A stretch of DNA of 64,000 bases from Rhyacophila brunnea (Eukaryota; Arthropoda; Insecta; Trichoptera; Rhyacophilidae): the NCBI GenBank assembly GCA_022495005.1, contig JAGYXB010001324.1, positions 1,178,001 to 1,242,000 on the forward strand, in the 5' to 3' direction. The notes below the pieces were generated by a model. It was not told where the DNA came from. It made no database searches and saw only the letters and a list, made by a program, of their open reading frames with translations. Shown in pieces: positions 1 to 12,900 of this stretch. A program made the translations under genes and the position numbers. The first letter of the stretch is position 1, and every line of letters begins with the position of its first letter.

Positions 1-159
1 CAAAAATTGCTCTTCTTCCGCATGCGATAAACCTTCTAGCATAGATGTTATATTAATGCTTGTTGCACCAGGCGCTGCCATAGCCCGGTGCAGCGCGTAC
101 CCCCACCAAACTCTTCCCGTACCCCAAGGGGTACGCGTACCATACTTTGGGAAACACTG
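1..159. mobile_element. right end of a hAT-like element (truncated by window)
   Basis: The end CATACTTTGGGAAACACTG at 141-159 is a common hAT terminal sequence, preceded by a GC-rich CCCCAAGGGG hairpin. The other end is outside the window, so no target duplication can be checked; CTCTAGAC (160-167) would be the expected copy. Confidence 0.4.
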
Positions 160-2370
160 CTCTAGACCAAGCGGGTAGCACAGCCGATATTATTTGAGTA
201 ATGTTTTAGCATACTAGGTGCACATGTCCAGCATGGTCGCTGTTAGTCACTTCCAATCCGCCAGTCGCTGATGACACGCTCAACGGTTACCGCCACTATG
301 CCTCCAATTTAATAAAAACTAAGAGAAACTGTACAAATATGTCGGCATGTATTGTGAAAATATGTAAAAATAATTATATGAAGGAGAAAAAGAGCATATG
401 GGACTAATTTACATTCTCCTCCTTGGGCCCCCCACAATATTAAATCCTGGGTGCGCCACTGCTTTTGTGGATCCTATGGTAAAGTTTTCAACTGCTTAAA
501 ACACACCTATTCTTCATGAACCAGGTTGAAATTCATCTCATTGAATTATATGTCACACTTACCCCGACTCACCTTACCTTAAAACAAAATGAAAATGAAT
601 TAATTATTGAAATCAGTTCTTTCATTTGTATGTGAAATGTAAAATGAAAACATTGTTAACACTTTAATTAGGTAGGTACCTACTTACCTATTTTGACATT
701 TTAAAAATTAAGATTGTAAAATGTTTTTATTCAAATGTCAACAAAAATATGTAAATTGTTTATTGCCAGGAAATTGATCCATTATCATTTGAGACTGTTG
801 TGCACTTATTCAAGGCTATGCAAATTTGATATTCTGTAGTACAGAGGTTGGCAACCTATTTTTCAATGAAACCACAGGGTGTTGGGAATGAAAAACAAAA
901 TTGAAAATTTGGAACATGAAAGAATATGTTGCTCATACCTATTTCTATTTAAATTGGACCTGAATAAAACAAGAGGAAAATGTGAAAATATTATGCTTAA
1001 TAACAAAATTATTAGCTGCATTAACCTTCTGTTATTTATTTGTCTAAATTGCTATAAGTATTCACGTGTTGGCCACATCCATAAGCCACAATATCACTCT
1101 ACCCATATGATGTGTCTACCAGTCTACCACATGCCATGGCATATGAGAGATCCATAAATAACAATACCTAAATACTGTGTGGGAGACATTTTTATTTTCG
1201 AACTACAAAGTATTTATGTACTTAACTAACAAAACATATCTTTGCTGCATGTAGTGGAATACAAAATGAGAATTTACGATTGCATTTTAACTAATTATTA
1301 CCCTTCATATTTATCACAATATAGATTTGAATAAGAGAATACCCCACTGATAGAAATAGCCACATTTTATCCATGACCAAATTCAATGAGATCCAGGACA
1401 AAAATTAAAGTGGATTTATGATATTTACAAACAAGATAATGTTTTATAATAAAACCAATTAATGCTATGTATATTTTTGCCAATTTTGATGCGCATATAA
1501 AATACAGCTTTTATGATAATTCTGATTGATATCATACCTACGTACCTATGTTTTCGTAAGTTTTAACCACAACCACTTCCTTGTGAATATTTTTAGACTT
1601 TTGAAAAAATGTGGTAAATTAGCATTTAAAATATATTTATTTATTTACTAAACAGTAAGTAGGTAGTTACATATCGTAATGCGGTTATTTAGATATGTTT
1701 TATAAGAAAATCAATACTGGATAATTCATGTAGTTTACAGGCATATCTACAGTCAGATTTACACTTGAAGGGGGGCTGGGCTAAAGATATTGGAGGCACC
1801 AGAAAACAATTCATGAATATGGAATATACAAATTGTCAAATATTTTAACAGTATTCTTGGTTTTGAGCTGTATGATATTGCACATCTTTTAACCACGAAT
1901 GTGTTCGCTGATGTGTGCAAAATTAATGGTTTTTGTGTGTCATAACATCATTAATTTGTGTATACTAAACATTTCTTTAGGTGTCATAATGTTTTGCAAT
2001 TGATTGTCAATAGCATATTTTATTGAAATTAAGTATCTGTTGCTGCTTCGTTTGCCGTTAAGTTGTTTCATAAATGTTTTTATGTTTTATTTTTTTGACC
2101 CCGGGGCATTACCTTGGAGGACGTGGGCTACAGCCTCTTTAGCTCCATAGTAAATACGGCCCTGCGTAAGTTAGTTAAATCCTTCCCTATGTGACAAGAA
2201 TCGATCCAAAATGGTTGGAAATCCAAATTGGAATGGAGCGAAATAAAATGTTTGGTCATTGTTTAGTATCTAGGTATTAAAAAAAAAAAACAAGTCTGGT
2301 ATCCGGTCAAGCATAAATTGGTTGAAAATGTGGCAACTTTTAGAATGTCATTTGCACATACTTGCACAAT
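160..2370. other. 3' flank, no gene seen
   Basis: AT-rich sequence with scattered microsatellite-like runs. A hAT-like terminal sequence CAGAGGTTGGCAACC occurs near 843 without a paired end. The longest ORF (92 codons from 879) has no recognisable domain. Confidence 0.5.
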
Positions 2371-2562
2371 TTTTTTTTTTTTTTTAGAATTATTAACCAT
2401 GTCCTTGCTTTTTCGTACAAGGTGGTTGTTAGTAATTTTGAACAATCACAAACACCCAGGCTTTGAGAAATACACATAGAGGTTGTGTCCTGACCAGGAA
2501 TCGAACCCAGAACTCCCGGATAGAAGTCAAGCGCCTAACGCACTGCACCACGAGAGCCGCCC
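2371..2562 (-). mobile_element. tRNA-derived SINE
   Basis: On the minus strand the head starts GGGCGGCTCTCGTGGTGCAG. It has an A box (2534-2550) and a B box, GTTCGATTCCTGGTC (2492-2506). The body runs to a poly-A tail (poly-T on + at about 2371-2388). The order tRNA-like head, body, A-tail defines a SINE. No acceptor-stem pairing is seen, so it is not a tRNA gene. Confidence 0.75.
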
Positions 2563-2894
2563 GACGAATTGTCCATTATGAAAAAAAATATAACAGTAGG
2601 TAGCACTATGTCATTCAGAGAATCAGATTATAAGTATCAAAATTGAAATAAAAGAAAATCCAATTGAATTTTTGTGATGGTTGATTGGATATATTAAATT
2701 TATCATCTAGAGATAGAATAATGCCTCAAAGTATGGTGAGCAGGATGTGAGGCAACATTTGGTAAAATTTGAATGCGTTAGTTTTGTAACCTTGTAGCTT
2801 CGAAAACAGATGATTGCGACGGATACTGGGTGTGAGGTGGTATGATTTTAGGAGTAACAAGGAGATAAGAGAATGCACCTAGCACCCTCTAGAG

Positions 2895-3122
2895 CACGGG
2901 TTCCCAACCTTTTTCGGGTGGCGACCCCTTTTTATAAAAACTATGTGCCCGCGACCCCGATGCAATAATTGAAAAAGGCATTTTTAATAAGGTAATCAGA
3001 ATCCATGTCCACTTTAATTCTCCAGTGAATATTTTTTTTAGTTGACTGTATAAGTTGGCGACCTCGCAGAAAACCCGTCGTGACCCCCTTTGGGGTTGCG
3101 ACTCATAGGTTGGGAACCCGTG
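2895..3122. mobile_element. hAT MITE with perfect 8-bp target duplication
   Basis: Terminal inverted repeats CACGGGTTCCCAACCT and its complement enclose 228 bp with no ORF of its own. CTCTAGAG is present on both sides (2887-2894 and 3123-3130), the 8-bp duplication typical of hAT. It is a short derivative mobilised in trans. Confidence 0.9.
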
Positions 3123-3130
3123 CTCTAGAG

Positions 3131-5520
3131 CATCACCCTGAGAGTGTAGTTGCGAGATTGGACCTGGCTCTTGGTCACGTGCTGCGGATGTCAGAAGAGA
3201 TCCTCAACCTGGCTTGCCTGTTCTTCAAGTCAACCATATTCCGGTGTCCTAGAAGGCCGCTAGATACTATCTATATTGAATATGGCCGAGCTACAGGATG
3301 CTGGTATGACATGGAACGATGCAAGAACGCTGGCGAGCGACGGGGATTCTTAGAGGCGTCGTATGGTGTCCGTATGCTCCAACTAAGGGGCAGATATGGC
3401 CAAAGAAGAAGAAGAAGTTTGTTGTTCACTTCTCACTGTGCTGTTGACGCGAAATGTTCTCCTGTCATACTTAGAATAATGCCAAAATGGTTATTTGTTA
3501 TGTTTTGAAGTGTAGAAATAGTAGCAACGCTAAGAATGTATTGGTGTGAAGAATGTATTCATTAAATTTTTATTAATAAAAAAACAAAATTACATATTTC
3601 TAAGAATCTGCTTCATTATATTTAAAACTTCAGAGGGTAGAAATTATTGTTAAAAATATTGAACTAATATTTATTTGTCAAATATAATATGCAGTATATT
3701 ATGTAAGTTATGTAAAAAAAATTACCTGCCATTCCATTTTTGGCTATAAATGTGCTCCTGATGAAAAAAAGGTTGGGCACTCCTGCCTTAGAGCAGAAGA
3801 GATATTTCTGGCATAATATATGTGCAAGTAAAAGTAGTATTAATTTTCAAAATCACTGCAATTCAACATGAGGTATTTATCGTCTTCTATCTTACTTCAA
3901 GTTGGTAGCACGGCCATTCAAATCCGTGGTAAATGACATGAACATGCTTGACAGTTGTTGATATTTCGCGACAATTAACTCTCAGAATACGGGATAGCAA
4001 ATTTCACTCTTTTTATTGATATCAGAATAGCCCTGCCGGGATGATGGTCAGATATATAGCAACATGTCAAATATAAATAATATTTTAAAGTCATGTTTGA
4101 TTGTGTGATTTCCTAGTAATGATAATAATGGTGGATGGTGTTGTCATTATTTTTATTTACACATTTAGTAGATACATAATATTATTACAATAATTTATTA
4201 GTCTGTTAAAAGTAATTGAAAAAATATGCACACTCAAGTACAATAAAAGATTCAATAGGTGTAACAAACAAGGGTAGAAGTGATAATTAAATTTATTTTA
4301 CAAGCTAAACTATCCATGCATTCAAATAATATATTTTTATAAAGAATTATTATTCTTATGAGAGAACTTCATCATAATTGGACGAAATATAATATACCTA
4401 TATATTCACATTGTTCATAACGAAAAAACTACACATTTCCATAATATTCAATGTTACTGTCATACATTTGTATGTAAGCCGAATATGAGAACAATCTTCT
4501 ACGTAACTGAAACCAAAAATTAGATATTTCACGATTTCACTTATAAGGCTGCTTTTTCTTCAAAAATATGATAGAAAATACAATTTTGCAGCTGCAAATG
4601 ATTCTAAAAATAAATATTTACATAATTATAGGGCATTGCTGCTTACGCCAAGGCACCATAATATATTTATTTCTATAACAGCAGACAAGGTTAGAGGGGA
4701 AAGAAATAATCAACCACATTATAAATAGATATACATACAAATATCCCAAATAGATATACATACAAAATGCACAATATGCAAAATTTATTATGGTTAACAT
4801 TAGTTTTCACCAAGGAAAGTCAATTCAAGAATGATAGGTAAAAATAAATGCTCACGATAATGATGAAAATTTGACTAGAATTCGCATTATTCTCATGACT
4901 ATTTTAGCCAATTCCTGGTTAATTAAATTTTGGACGCTTAAATACATTAATATTATTTTCAGAATATGGATTTGTTTAGTTGACAAAATATAAAACATCA
5001 ATAATGTAACAAGTAATCATTAATTAATGGTCTACTTCCAAGAATTCATTCAACTATCACACATTGATCTTGGATTAGGCAAACAAAGTAAACAATCTTA
5101 TAACATTCAAAATATAAAAAAACACAGCTTCAATGATCATACTACATTCATTTTGAGTAAACTTTCACAGTTTACTGCATAATATGTGAGGATAAGGAGT
5201 TGATATCTTATCTGTCAGACCAAGAAAACATGCAAATGTTTGTCAAGAATAATTAATAATAAAATGATTTATTATATGAAATTAACCTTTACGAGATTAT
5301 TATAAAAATAACAATGACTGAATGAAAAAAAATAAGATAAGATCACTACATAATATTAATGTTGAAAAACAACCAATATATTAAACATAAAAATGAGATG
5401 GATAATTTACCCAAAGTATTCTTAATTTTGTGATAATTATAGATAACAAACCTACTTAATTATTATAATGTTTATAATAAATATATTATTTTAGGATATT
5501 ATAGTATATTACTATAATTA
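3131..5520. other. 3' flank, no gene seen
   Basis: An ORF reaching 3508 is GC-richer than its surroundings and ends in a GAAGAAGAAGAAG tract, possibly a retrotransposon relic. A hAT-like end (GGTTGGGCACTCCTG, about 3771-3785) is unpaired. From 3800 to 5520 the sequence is plain AT-rich, with a 21-bp duplication near 4728-4768. Confidence 0.45.
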
Positions 5521-5955
5521 CAGTGGCGTAGAGTGTAGGTAGGCTGTTTAGATCCGACATAAATAGTGCACACTCAATTTTCTGTCATACTACGTAGGTA
5601 TTTGTTTTCATTGAACCAAGACTACAATGTGCAGATAGTGGTGGTTAGTTTTTAAAAATCAATTATACCCTGCCGTTACTAAAAGATAAAAAATATTTTT
5701 CTGTTTATAAAATATCTAAAATTATGTATGATTTAATGAAATACTTTTAGATATTTTATAGATATATGAATAGTATTTGACTAATATCTATCACGGGTTG
5801 ATTTCGGTAGGGTTTAATTGAATTTTAAAAACTAACCAACACTGTCTGCACGTCATTGTAGTCTTAGTTCAATGAATACAAATTCGTATGACTGAAAGTT
5901 TAGTGTACACTAGTTATGTCGGATCTTAACTGCCTATCTCCACCCTTCGCCACTG
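5521..5955. repeat. fold-back MITE, family A copy 1
   Basis: Long inverted repeats of about 180 bp begin CAGTGGCGTAGAGTG on the left and end with TTCGCCACTG on the right. Arms share internal landmarks such as CTAACCA and GTAGTCTTGG-like blocks. No ORF. A diverged copy lies at 29802-30295. Confidence 0.8.
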
Positions 5956-6325
5956 CTATATTGTAAAGAATTTGTAATGTATATCGACACGAAAAAATAA
6001 CAATAAAAATATCTTAACATTTTTTATTTCTAGGGATTCATTATTGTGCTCGTATTAGAGTAAAATAAAACGAATATTATGAAAATAATGGTAACTTATA
6101 ATATATTATGTAATACTAAAATATAGCTGCGTTATTATGTAATTGAATATCAGATCACAGTACAGTCAAATTAAAGAATATTTAGCACAAATATCTGCAT
6201 AAAATTACTGGAAAAATATTATAATCTCAAGATGATTTTAAAGAAAATGGTGTAGATAATCACAGATCAAAAATATACGAATAACAAGGCTGCATTTTTT
6301 AACAAGAGGATGGGTATAATTAAAA

Positions 6326-6593
6326 ACGTCAGCTGAATGCAGAACTATTCTAACTTACATTTGAAATTTCTCAGAGAGTTTTTTGAAACATCTTACTGAA
6401 ATTATTTATTATCTTTATGGATATAAATGTACACATCATATTTTAGCAGGATTGATGATATTGATATTGATGACAAAAATGGTGCATACACTTGTCTATA
6501 TAAATAATAAATAACTGAAGTAGGCTGTTTCAAAAAACTCTTCTGCAAAATATTTCAAATGTGAGTTAGAATAGTTCTGCATTCAGCTGACGT
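6326..6593. repeat. fold-back element
   Basis: Arms of about 85 bp start ACGTCAGCTGAATGCAGAAC and end with the reverse complement (CAGCTGACGT). They are separated by roughly 95 bp of AT-rich DNA. No coding capacity. Confidence 0.8.
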
Positions 6594-6705
6594 AAATTAC
6601 AGTAAAACCCGATTATACACTTTTGAATAGTCTATAAAAAAAAAACAAATAGAAGGAAAATGTAAATCAAAATTAAATAATTTGAAAAAATATTTTTTTA
6701 AAATA

Positions 6706-6891
6706 CAGGCGGTTCTGGACTTTCGTATGTTCTAAAATTTAAATTTTTATTGAAAATGCAAAAACCACGCAATCGCCCTTCTCTCCTCCACTTCCCGCAC
6801 CTTCGTACACATTTTGATGTTTTTTTAACATTGCTCTACTTTCGTACACATTTTCAGGAACCCATTACATACGAGAGTCGAGGTTCGCCTG
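6706..6891. mobile_element. Tc1/mariner-type MITE
   Basis: Imperfect inverted ends starting CAGGCG and reading outward to CTTTCGTATG/TCTCGTATG. TA dinucleotides abut both ends (6704-6705, 6892-6893). Length 186 bp. Confidence 0.7.
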
Positions 6892-7215
6892 TAAATATTC
6901 TTTTATTGGAAATCATTCAAATTGGTCTGGTTGGTACTTATTTTTGGTTTGTTTATATAAAACTTTTTCAATATTATAAATTGATTTGAAGATTTCGTAT
7001 TGTACGTCATCAATGCAAGTAAAATAGGTTTTTAGGCTCTCGATGTAATACTTAATATATGTGTTCAACACAAAACAACTAAACAAATTTTATAATATTC
7101 GAGCCAAATGAAGAATGACAAATACTATGTGCTCATCCCGGCTAAAGTAAAAAAAGTGAAAGATTGCCCACCAACTGTGTTGTATAAACTTGCTATTGTA
7201 CACTGCAGTTGTGCC

Positions 7216-8739
7216 CAGGGCTCGAAATGGAACGCAACGCACCAGAGCGCCCTTCCGGCTCGTGAAATTTGTAAAATTATCGCTCCGTCTCGTGGAAAAA
7301 ATATGTTGGCCGTCTGAGCTAGATAGGACATAGAATAGAAAATCTGACACACTTATTTTTATAAAATACACATTCGATTAGATGACTATTTAACCCTTAG
7401 ACTGCGTATGGCATGTAAACATGCCATAGACTTTATCTCGTATTTTTGACCAAACTAGAAGAGACACTTGTGGATAATATGCTTTAAAAATTAGTTCAAA
7501 CCTTTAGGTAGACATATCAGGCAACAGATCATAAAAATGTCAAGTAAAACACAAGGAAATATATTTTTGAAAAGAACACTCGTTATTCAGTCGTTTGAAT
7601 CGCGCGCCATTGCGAAGACGGGTGTACTAGATGCGTCACCAGGGTTATCAAAACAAAACATTGGTCATGCATCGAAAAGTGTGCATCGATAATATTTTTA
7701 TTTACCTTTTAATTAATTATTATGATTACGTTAGTGTTATGTATTTTTTCTTAGTGATTTGTGATCTCGATAGAAACATTTTGAAGATTTGTTTTTAGTA
7801 TTTTTTGTCATTATAAATATAAGTGAAATAATTATTTCACCCACCAAAATGTCACTACCACATAATATTATCGAAGAAATAATGCTGGAAAATATTTTAT
7901 CGATGCACAGCTCTCCAGTAAATTTGTTTGGATTTGTTCATTGTTCCATATTTGATATTTACATTATTATAATGGGTAATAATTTAAATTTATATGTGCC
8001 ACGAAACTGTGTTAGCTCTGTTCACATGCTCATATTATGCCTGGCGATTATTCGACAGGCCCTTTGTACAATGAAAAAGCCGACGGCGCCTCATAAATTA
8101 TATTATATTAATATTTTAGCAGTGCGGTAATTATTTTTAGTGTTTTATTCTCCAAAACATCCTAATGAATAAGTGGATCACATTATTTTATGGCGACGAA
8201 AATAAATATAGGTTCAGAATTTGAAACGGTAATAAAATTTGAGTTTACGACTTACTAAATGCGATAAGCGATAACCCACTGATTATTCCACAAGTGATTT
8301 AGTAATATATCTGTCATAGACCGTAACCAACTACGGCAGCATGTACTCAACACAGCCCTGTGTATGACAAATACAAACGCGGCGAATTGCTCGGTAGTAT
8401 GTGTTGAAACCGTCTATGTGAAGAGTGGACGGCCGCCATTTTGAACGCGCGGTCAAAGCTTGGATATTTTTTAGCGTCTTCACTTTCTTCGATTTATTTT
8501 AGTGAGAATGTAACGAATATAGTTTATTTCTTGGTGCATTTGGAATAACTGATATATAGTTCATCTAGTAATCTATTTTTTAATTTTGGAATCGATCTGT
8601 TTTAGCTGTAGTGACCGTTTTAACAGATCACTTGACTGAAAATAAATTCCCGCGAAAATGGCTCGCAGCGAAAGGGATAAATATCTTCAGAAAATTTGTC
8701 GAGCGCTCCGGTTCGTAAACTTTTCCATTTCGAGCGCTG
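7216..8739. mobile_element. non-autonomous hAT element, 1.5 kb
   Basis: Ends CAGGGCTCGAAATGGAA and (reverse complement) CAGCGCTCGAAATGGAA form inverted repeats. The 8-bp GTTGTGCC flanks both sides exactly (7208-7215, 8740-8747). Internal ORFs (e.g. 113 codons from 7789) show no transposase motif. A TTAACCCTTAGACTGCG string at about 7393 resembles a piggyBac-type end, so a second element may be nested inside. Confidence 0.88.
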
Positions 8740-8747
8740 GTTGTGCC

Positions 8748-9886
8748 TATAAAAAAGGAATGCGCATATACCTTAGCACTAAATCAACCGTGCTGTAATA
8801 TTGGCCATGAACACGGCAGGCGTATTTATAAAAAGATAATATGTTGTGCATTTATGTACATACATTATGTAATTGTAATTGTATTTAAAATAAATGTTTT
8901 TTAAAATTTTAATTGAATTTTGAATACGTATTATAGACACAAATTGCAGGAAAACATGAATTCTGGGCACGTAAAATTGAGTTTCCATTGTATAAGCTAA
9001 AATTGGAATAAAGATACATAAACTATTAGATTTTCGTTGTCTAGAATAAAATTGTACAGAACTACCCAAATATTTTTTGATTATATGTATCACAATTTTG
9101 TTACAGAAGCAAACATATTCTTCTTGCTTCTCTTTCTTAGTCCATGTCCCCTCCTCGGCTATAGCTATGCAATTAAAGTAGTAACTTGCAGCAGACTGTA
9201 GACACTGCAAGTCACCACAGTTTCCCGCTGCTTGTTGCATTTATGCAGTAAATTCTATGGGTGTAGGGGCTGTAGCTTAAGGTGGAGCATATATATTAAT
9301 GGATATTAATTTCCATACAAAAATTTCGAAAACCATTAAAATTCATAACCAAATTGCCAACATTAGTAGTTTGTGATTGTGGCAAATACATACAAATATA
9401 TATACAAATATATATACAAATATATATACAAGTATATAATATATTTATAATTTGTAAAGATAAAAGACAAAAATACAAGGTATTAAATCTGTAAAATGTC
9501 AATATCAGTGATATTTCAAACCAGCAATACATAAAATTATGTATAGATTATACCTAGATTCAATGTTTAATAATACATTAGAAAAAAGATGTATCATTTG
9601 AATATGAAATCAATGAGGTTGAGTTAAAGTTGTTAATAAAATAAATGACTTAATGTTTAGAAGTTAACAGAAAAGATGTCTTCAATAAGATTAATTTGAC
9701 ATACAAATATACACCATAATATGAATTATCTACACTTACTGGTAACTGCTAATTTAAATTTTCAATGCATTTGGAGTGTGAAATAAAAATGAAAAAATTA
9801 ATTTTGGTCAGGTGTCAAGGGTAAGCGAAGTGATTCCTGAGCAAAAATTTTGTTAAACCGTCTAGATTGACATCATACATTGGAGA
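8748..9886. other. presumed Lrrk 3' UTR and flank
   Basis: Immediately downstream of the Lrrk stop on the minus strand. AT-rich with no convincing gene; a 153-codon minus-strand ORF (8779-9240) is Lys/Ile/Tyr-rich and without domains. It may partly be transcribed as 3' UTR. Confidence 0.4.
9387..9440. repeat. ACAAATATATAT tandem repeat
   Basis: About four head-to-tail copies of a 12-13-bp unit (ACAAATATATAT), grading into TA dinucleotides. Simple microsatellite in the 3' flank. Confidence 0.85.
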
Positions 9887-9967
9887 TCAATTGGCTGCCC
9901 AATATTCAGCTCGCCATAACAAACAGTGCATACTGCCAGATCCATTCGAAGATGGCGTTGAAATTGA
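9887..9967 (-). CDS. Lrrk: Lrrk exon 50 (C-terminus and stop)
   Basis: Acceptor TTTCAG. It reads SISTPSSNGSGSMHCLLWRA, then EYWAAN and TGA (9887-9889). MHCLLWRA closes the propeller, as in other insect Lrrk proteins. A 3' UTR must follow toward lower coordinates; the only poly(A)-signal-like hexamer noticed is ATTAAA (minus strand, 9566-9571), which is not enough to call. Confidence 0.9.
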   Translation of the reverse strand, partial: SISTPSSNGSGSMHCLLWRAEYWAAN

Positions 9968-12900
9968 CTGAAATAATAAAAAAACATATTCATGTAGGTT
10001 GACAGCCACTGGATATTGTTGAAATGAAACTGTAAACAAAATATTAATATAAATTGCCGGCAGACAAAGGAGTGTCTGATAAGAGAGAGACTGATAATAT
10101 TATTGATTTATCATTTCTATTTTTGTTGCAAATTATTGATAATGATTTATTTATAACGTAAACAACACTCACTTGACTCTGTAGATCCGTGTATCTAGAA
10201 AGTAAACTCCGATAGCCTCGTCCGATAGTCGCAATCAGAGGAGTGTCATCATGCTCGCCATCTCTGGATTGATTCTCTGAGCCGTCATGGGAATTCACTT
10301 TATAAGCTGGTAACGGTATAATAGCTCGAACCTGAAATCAAAATGAACATATTATTATGGAAGGTTTAATAAACCATTTCTTTAATCAACGAATAATTCA
10401 CAAGATTTGAGAATGTAAAATTCTATTATATTAAACATACATAACATTCTCAAATCTTGTGAGTTGCAATAGTATAAAACTCACATAAACTAGAATACAA
10501 TGTAAATAATTTTTAGCTTAGTTCGAGTGTTTAAAGTCAGACGTTATCTACAAAAAAGTGTTTTTTTTTTTGAGATAATGTTATTTTACATTTACGGCTA
10601 TATGTCAATTTTTTCTAATTTCTTATTAAATCGTTAGTAAAGTTTAACGCTAATTACATAAGTAACCCTTGTTTTCTTATGTTTTAAAAACTATCCCTAT
10701 AAATTTTAACATCATCATAAGCAAGATACATGTACAATACACAATAAATCATAAAATATTAACATTAGGTTTTAAATAAACATTTTCCTTGTTGAGTAAC
10801 AAGAATCTAAAATAACGATTTTTGGCTTTCCTGTAAAGTTGCACTTTTGTAGATAGTGTTGTTTGACACTAAGCCCTCGAATTATTATAATGCAATATGA
10901 AGACATGAAGATACAATATTTTATAAAACATTAAAAATAGATTACCTCTTCTTCGTAGGGTCTGAATATTGTAACGGGTCTTAGGGTTTCTCTTTCTGCA
11001 ATAATTATGCAACCCCAAGTGGTGCCTATATACACATCATCATTCAAAACGGCTAATGAAGTCACCTAGAAAAGAAAAATTAAAATACAATATCTAAAAT
11101 GTGTTCATAGAACCATTTTCATTATGGCCATTAAATAAAATGTCTACAGGACTGTTGATTTGTTTTTGGAATATTTACCTGACACCTTCCAGGACTGAGA
11201 TGTTCCTCAATAGAAATGGATCGAAGGCTTTCAGAGCAAGGTACAAGTTTGGAGCAATCCAAACGAGCTAATAAAGTCTTCTGTTCCGCATCCCATTGGT
11301 AAATTACGCAACCTATAATAATAGAAAATGACTTAAATATGACGTGTTTGTATTAAATGTAAAAGAAGAGGACCGGTTTTACAACGTTATTATTAGCACG
11401 TATTCTTGTTTGTCCGGTGGTTGTTTGTCCAGTACAAATCTTGCAATCGATTTTTAACTAACTTCCCGACTAGCTAGACATTTAAAACTTTTAGAATATA
11501 TCAGAACACAATGCCAATGCATTCTTTTAATACTTTTAGCCATCTTTAAGCAGAATTGAATTCATTTTCAGTTAATTCCGTTTTGTATGGAAAGTTATTT
11601 CAGAAAAATCCATAAAAAGTAAAAGACTATTATTGGTTGCTAAGGGGGTGGTCCTAGCAACTAAATTATTAATATATACGTACGTTACTATGGAAATCAA
11701 AATGAAATGTCAAAATGACATTTCAGTAAGTATTCTATATTTGTTTGTTTTTTATTTACTTCATAATATCAAGTACATTTTTGAGCATATTGAGCATAAT
11801 AATTCAACAGAAAATTTAAAAACGTATTTAAAAAGTTCTTTTTATCTTGTAATTATTTATATATTGATTGATGTCGCATTTATATAATTCTAGATAGCAA
11901 AATTGTTTCTCACCGACTTAGTTGGGGTCGTGGTATTGTATTGTGTTAAATCTATAAAGACTAAGCAACATTCTTGCAGTACTGACATAATTAGGTTTAA
12001 AGTAATTAAATCGTTTTCCAATAGTTTCATTTGGTCAGGTAAAATAATTTGATTCAGAAAGATGACGGAATAAAATGGAAATTTGGATATATTAGTTTTA
12101 CCTGGATAGACATAAGTGCAAACGGTGTTGTGTTGAGCAACAGCATGCAGGACACGTGCCGACGAAGATGTCGGAGGAGACGGAGAGGGAAGCTCTGTAA
12201 CGTTCGCCACACTTCCTGCTCCCACCCCCATTTCCATTCCGTCCTTTCCCTTGCCCTGCCCTCCCACCAGCCTGTACACGGAGACTCCCCCTCCTGGAGA
12301 ACCACCGCACCATAGCTCACAACTGAAAGCCATACATTGTTTCAGTCATATTAAATTTATAATGTATCTAAATATCTAAACCAGTGATGCACAACCCCCG
12401 GCCCATAATCAGTATCTGATATGTAACTATTAAATTAAAAATAATTAAAATGTATGTCTAGTGTAGTGGGTATAAATATATCATTATTTTTCAACACTTG
12501 CACCCACTGCGGCGCTTCTGTCAAATAGGTTGTGGACCATTGATCTAATCGGAACAAATTGATATTAAACTGACCCTAAAAAATCCATTGTTCTATTACC
12601 AACTATCAGAATCTGAGTGGACCCATATGAAATGACTATTAGGGAATCACTCCTACTTTTGTCTTCTACTTGAATCCTATGATTTTGAAAAGGGCGTTAT
12701 AGTGGAACAATGTAACCTTGAACATGCGCAGATGCGATTTCTTCTAGTGTGCAGGGCTAATGTGATTATTATGTTTACAATCGTTGACTGTACTTACATT
12801 GCGTTCCTTCACTCGGCACCTCTCCGACTATGTCTTAACAACCTTTTGGCTTAGCACTCTTGGTAGGAGTATTAATTTCAATTATTATTGTAAATATTTT

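Noticed and set aside
3080..3508. 142-codon plus-strand ORF
   Set aside because: It starts inside the hAT MITE end and shows no recognisable domain; at best a retroelement relic.
843..3785. one large hAT element joining ends at 843 and 3785
   Set aside because: Ends are only loosely similar and flanking 8-mers (CTGTAGTA-like vs CCTTAGAG) do not match.
7789..8130. 113-codon plus ORF inside the hAT element
   Set aside because: No transposase motifs; low-complexity hydrophobic sequence.
8779..9240. 153-codon minus-strand ORF downstream of Lrrk
   Set aside because: AT-driven composition (Ile, Tyr, Lys), no domain or signal, overlaps likely 3' UTR/flank.
9387..9440. CRISPR-like array
   Set aside because: Simple AT microsatellite without unique spacers, in a eukaryotic genome.
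12049..12315. plus-strand Arg-rich ORF
   Set aside because: Opposite-strand shadow of GC-rich Lrrk WD40 exon 46.
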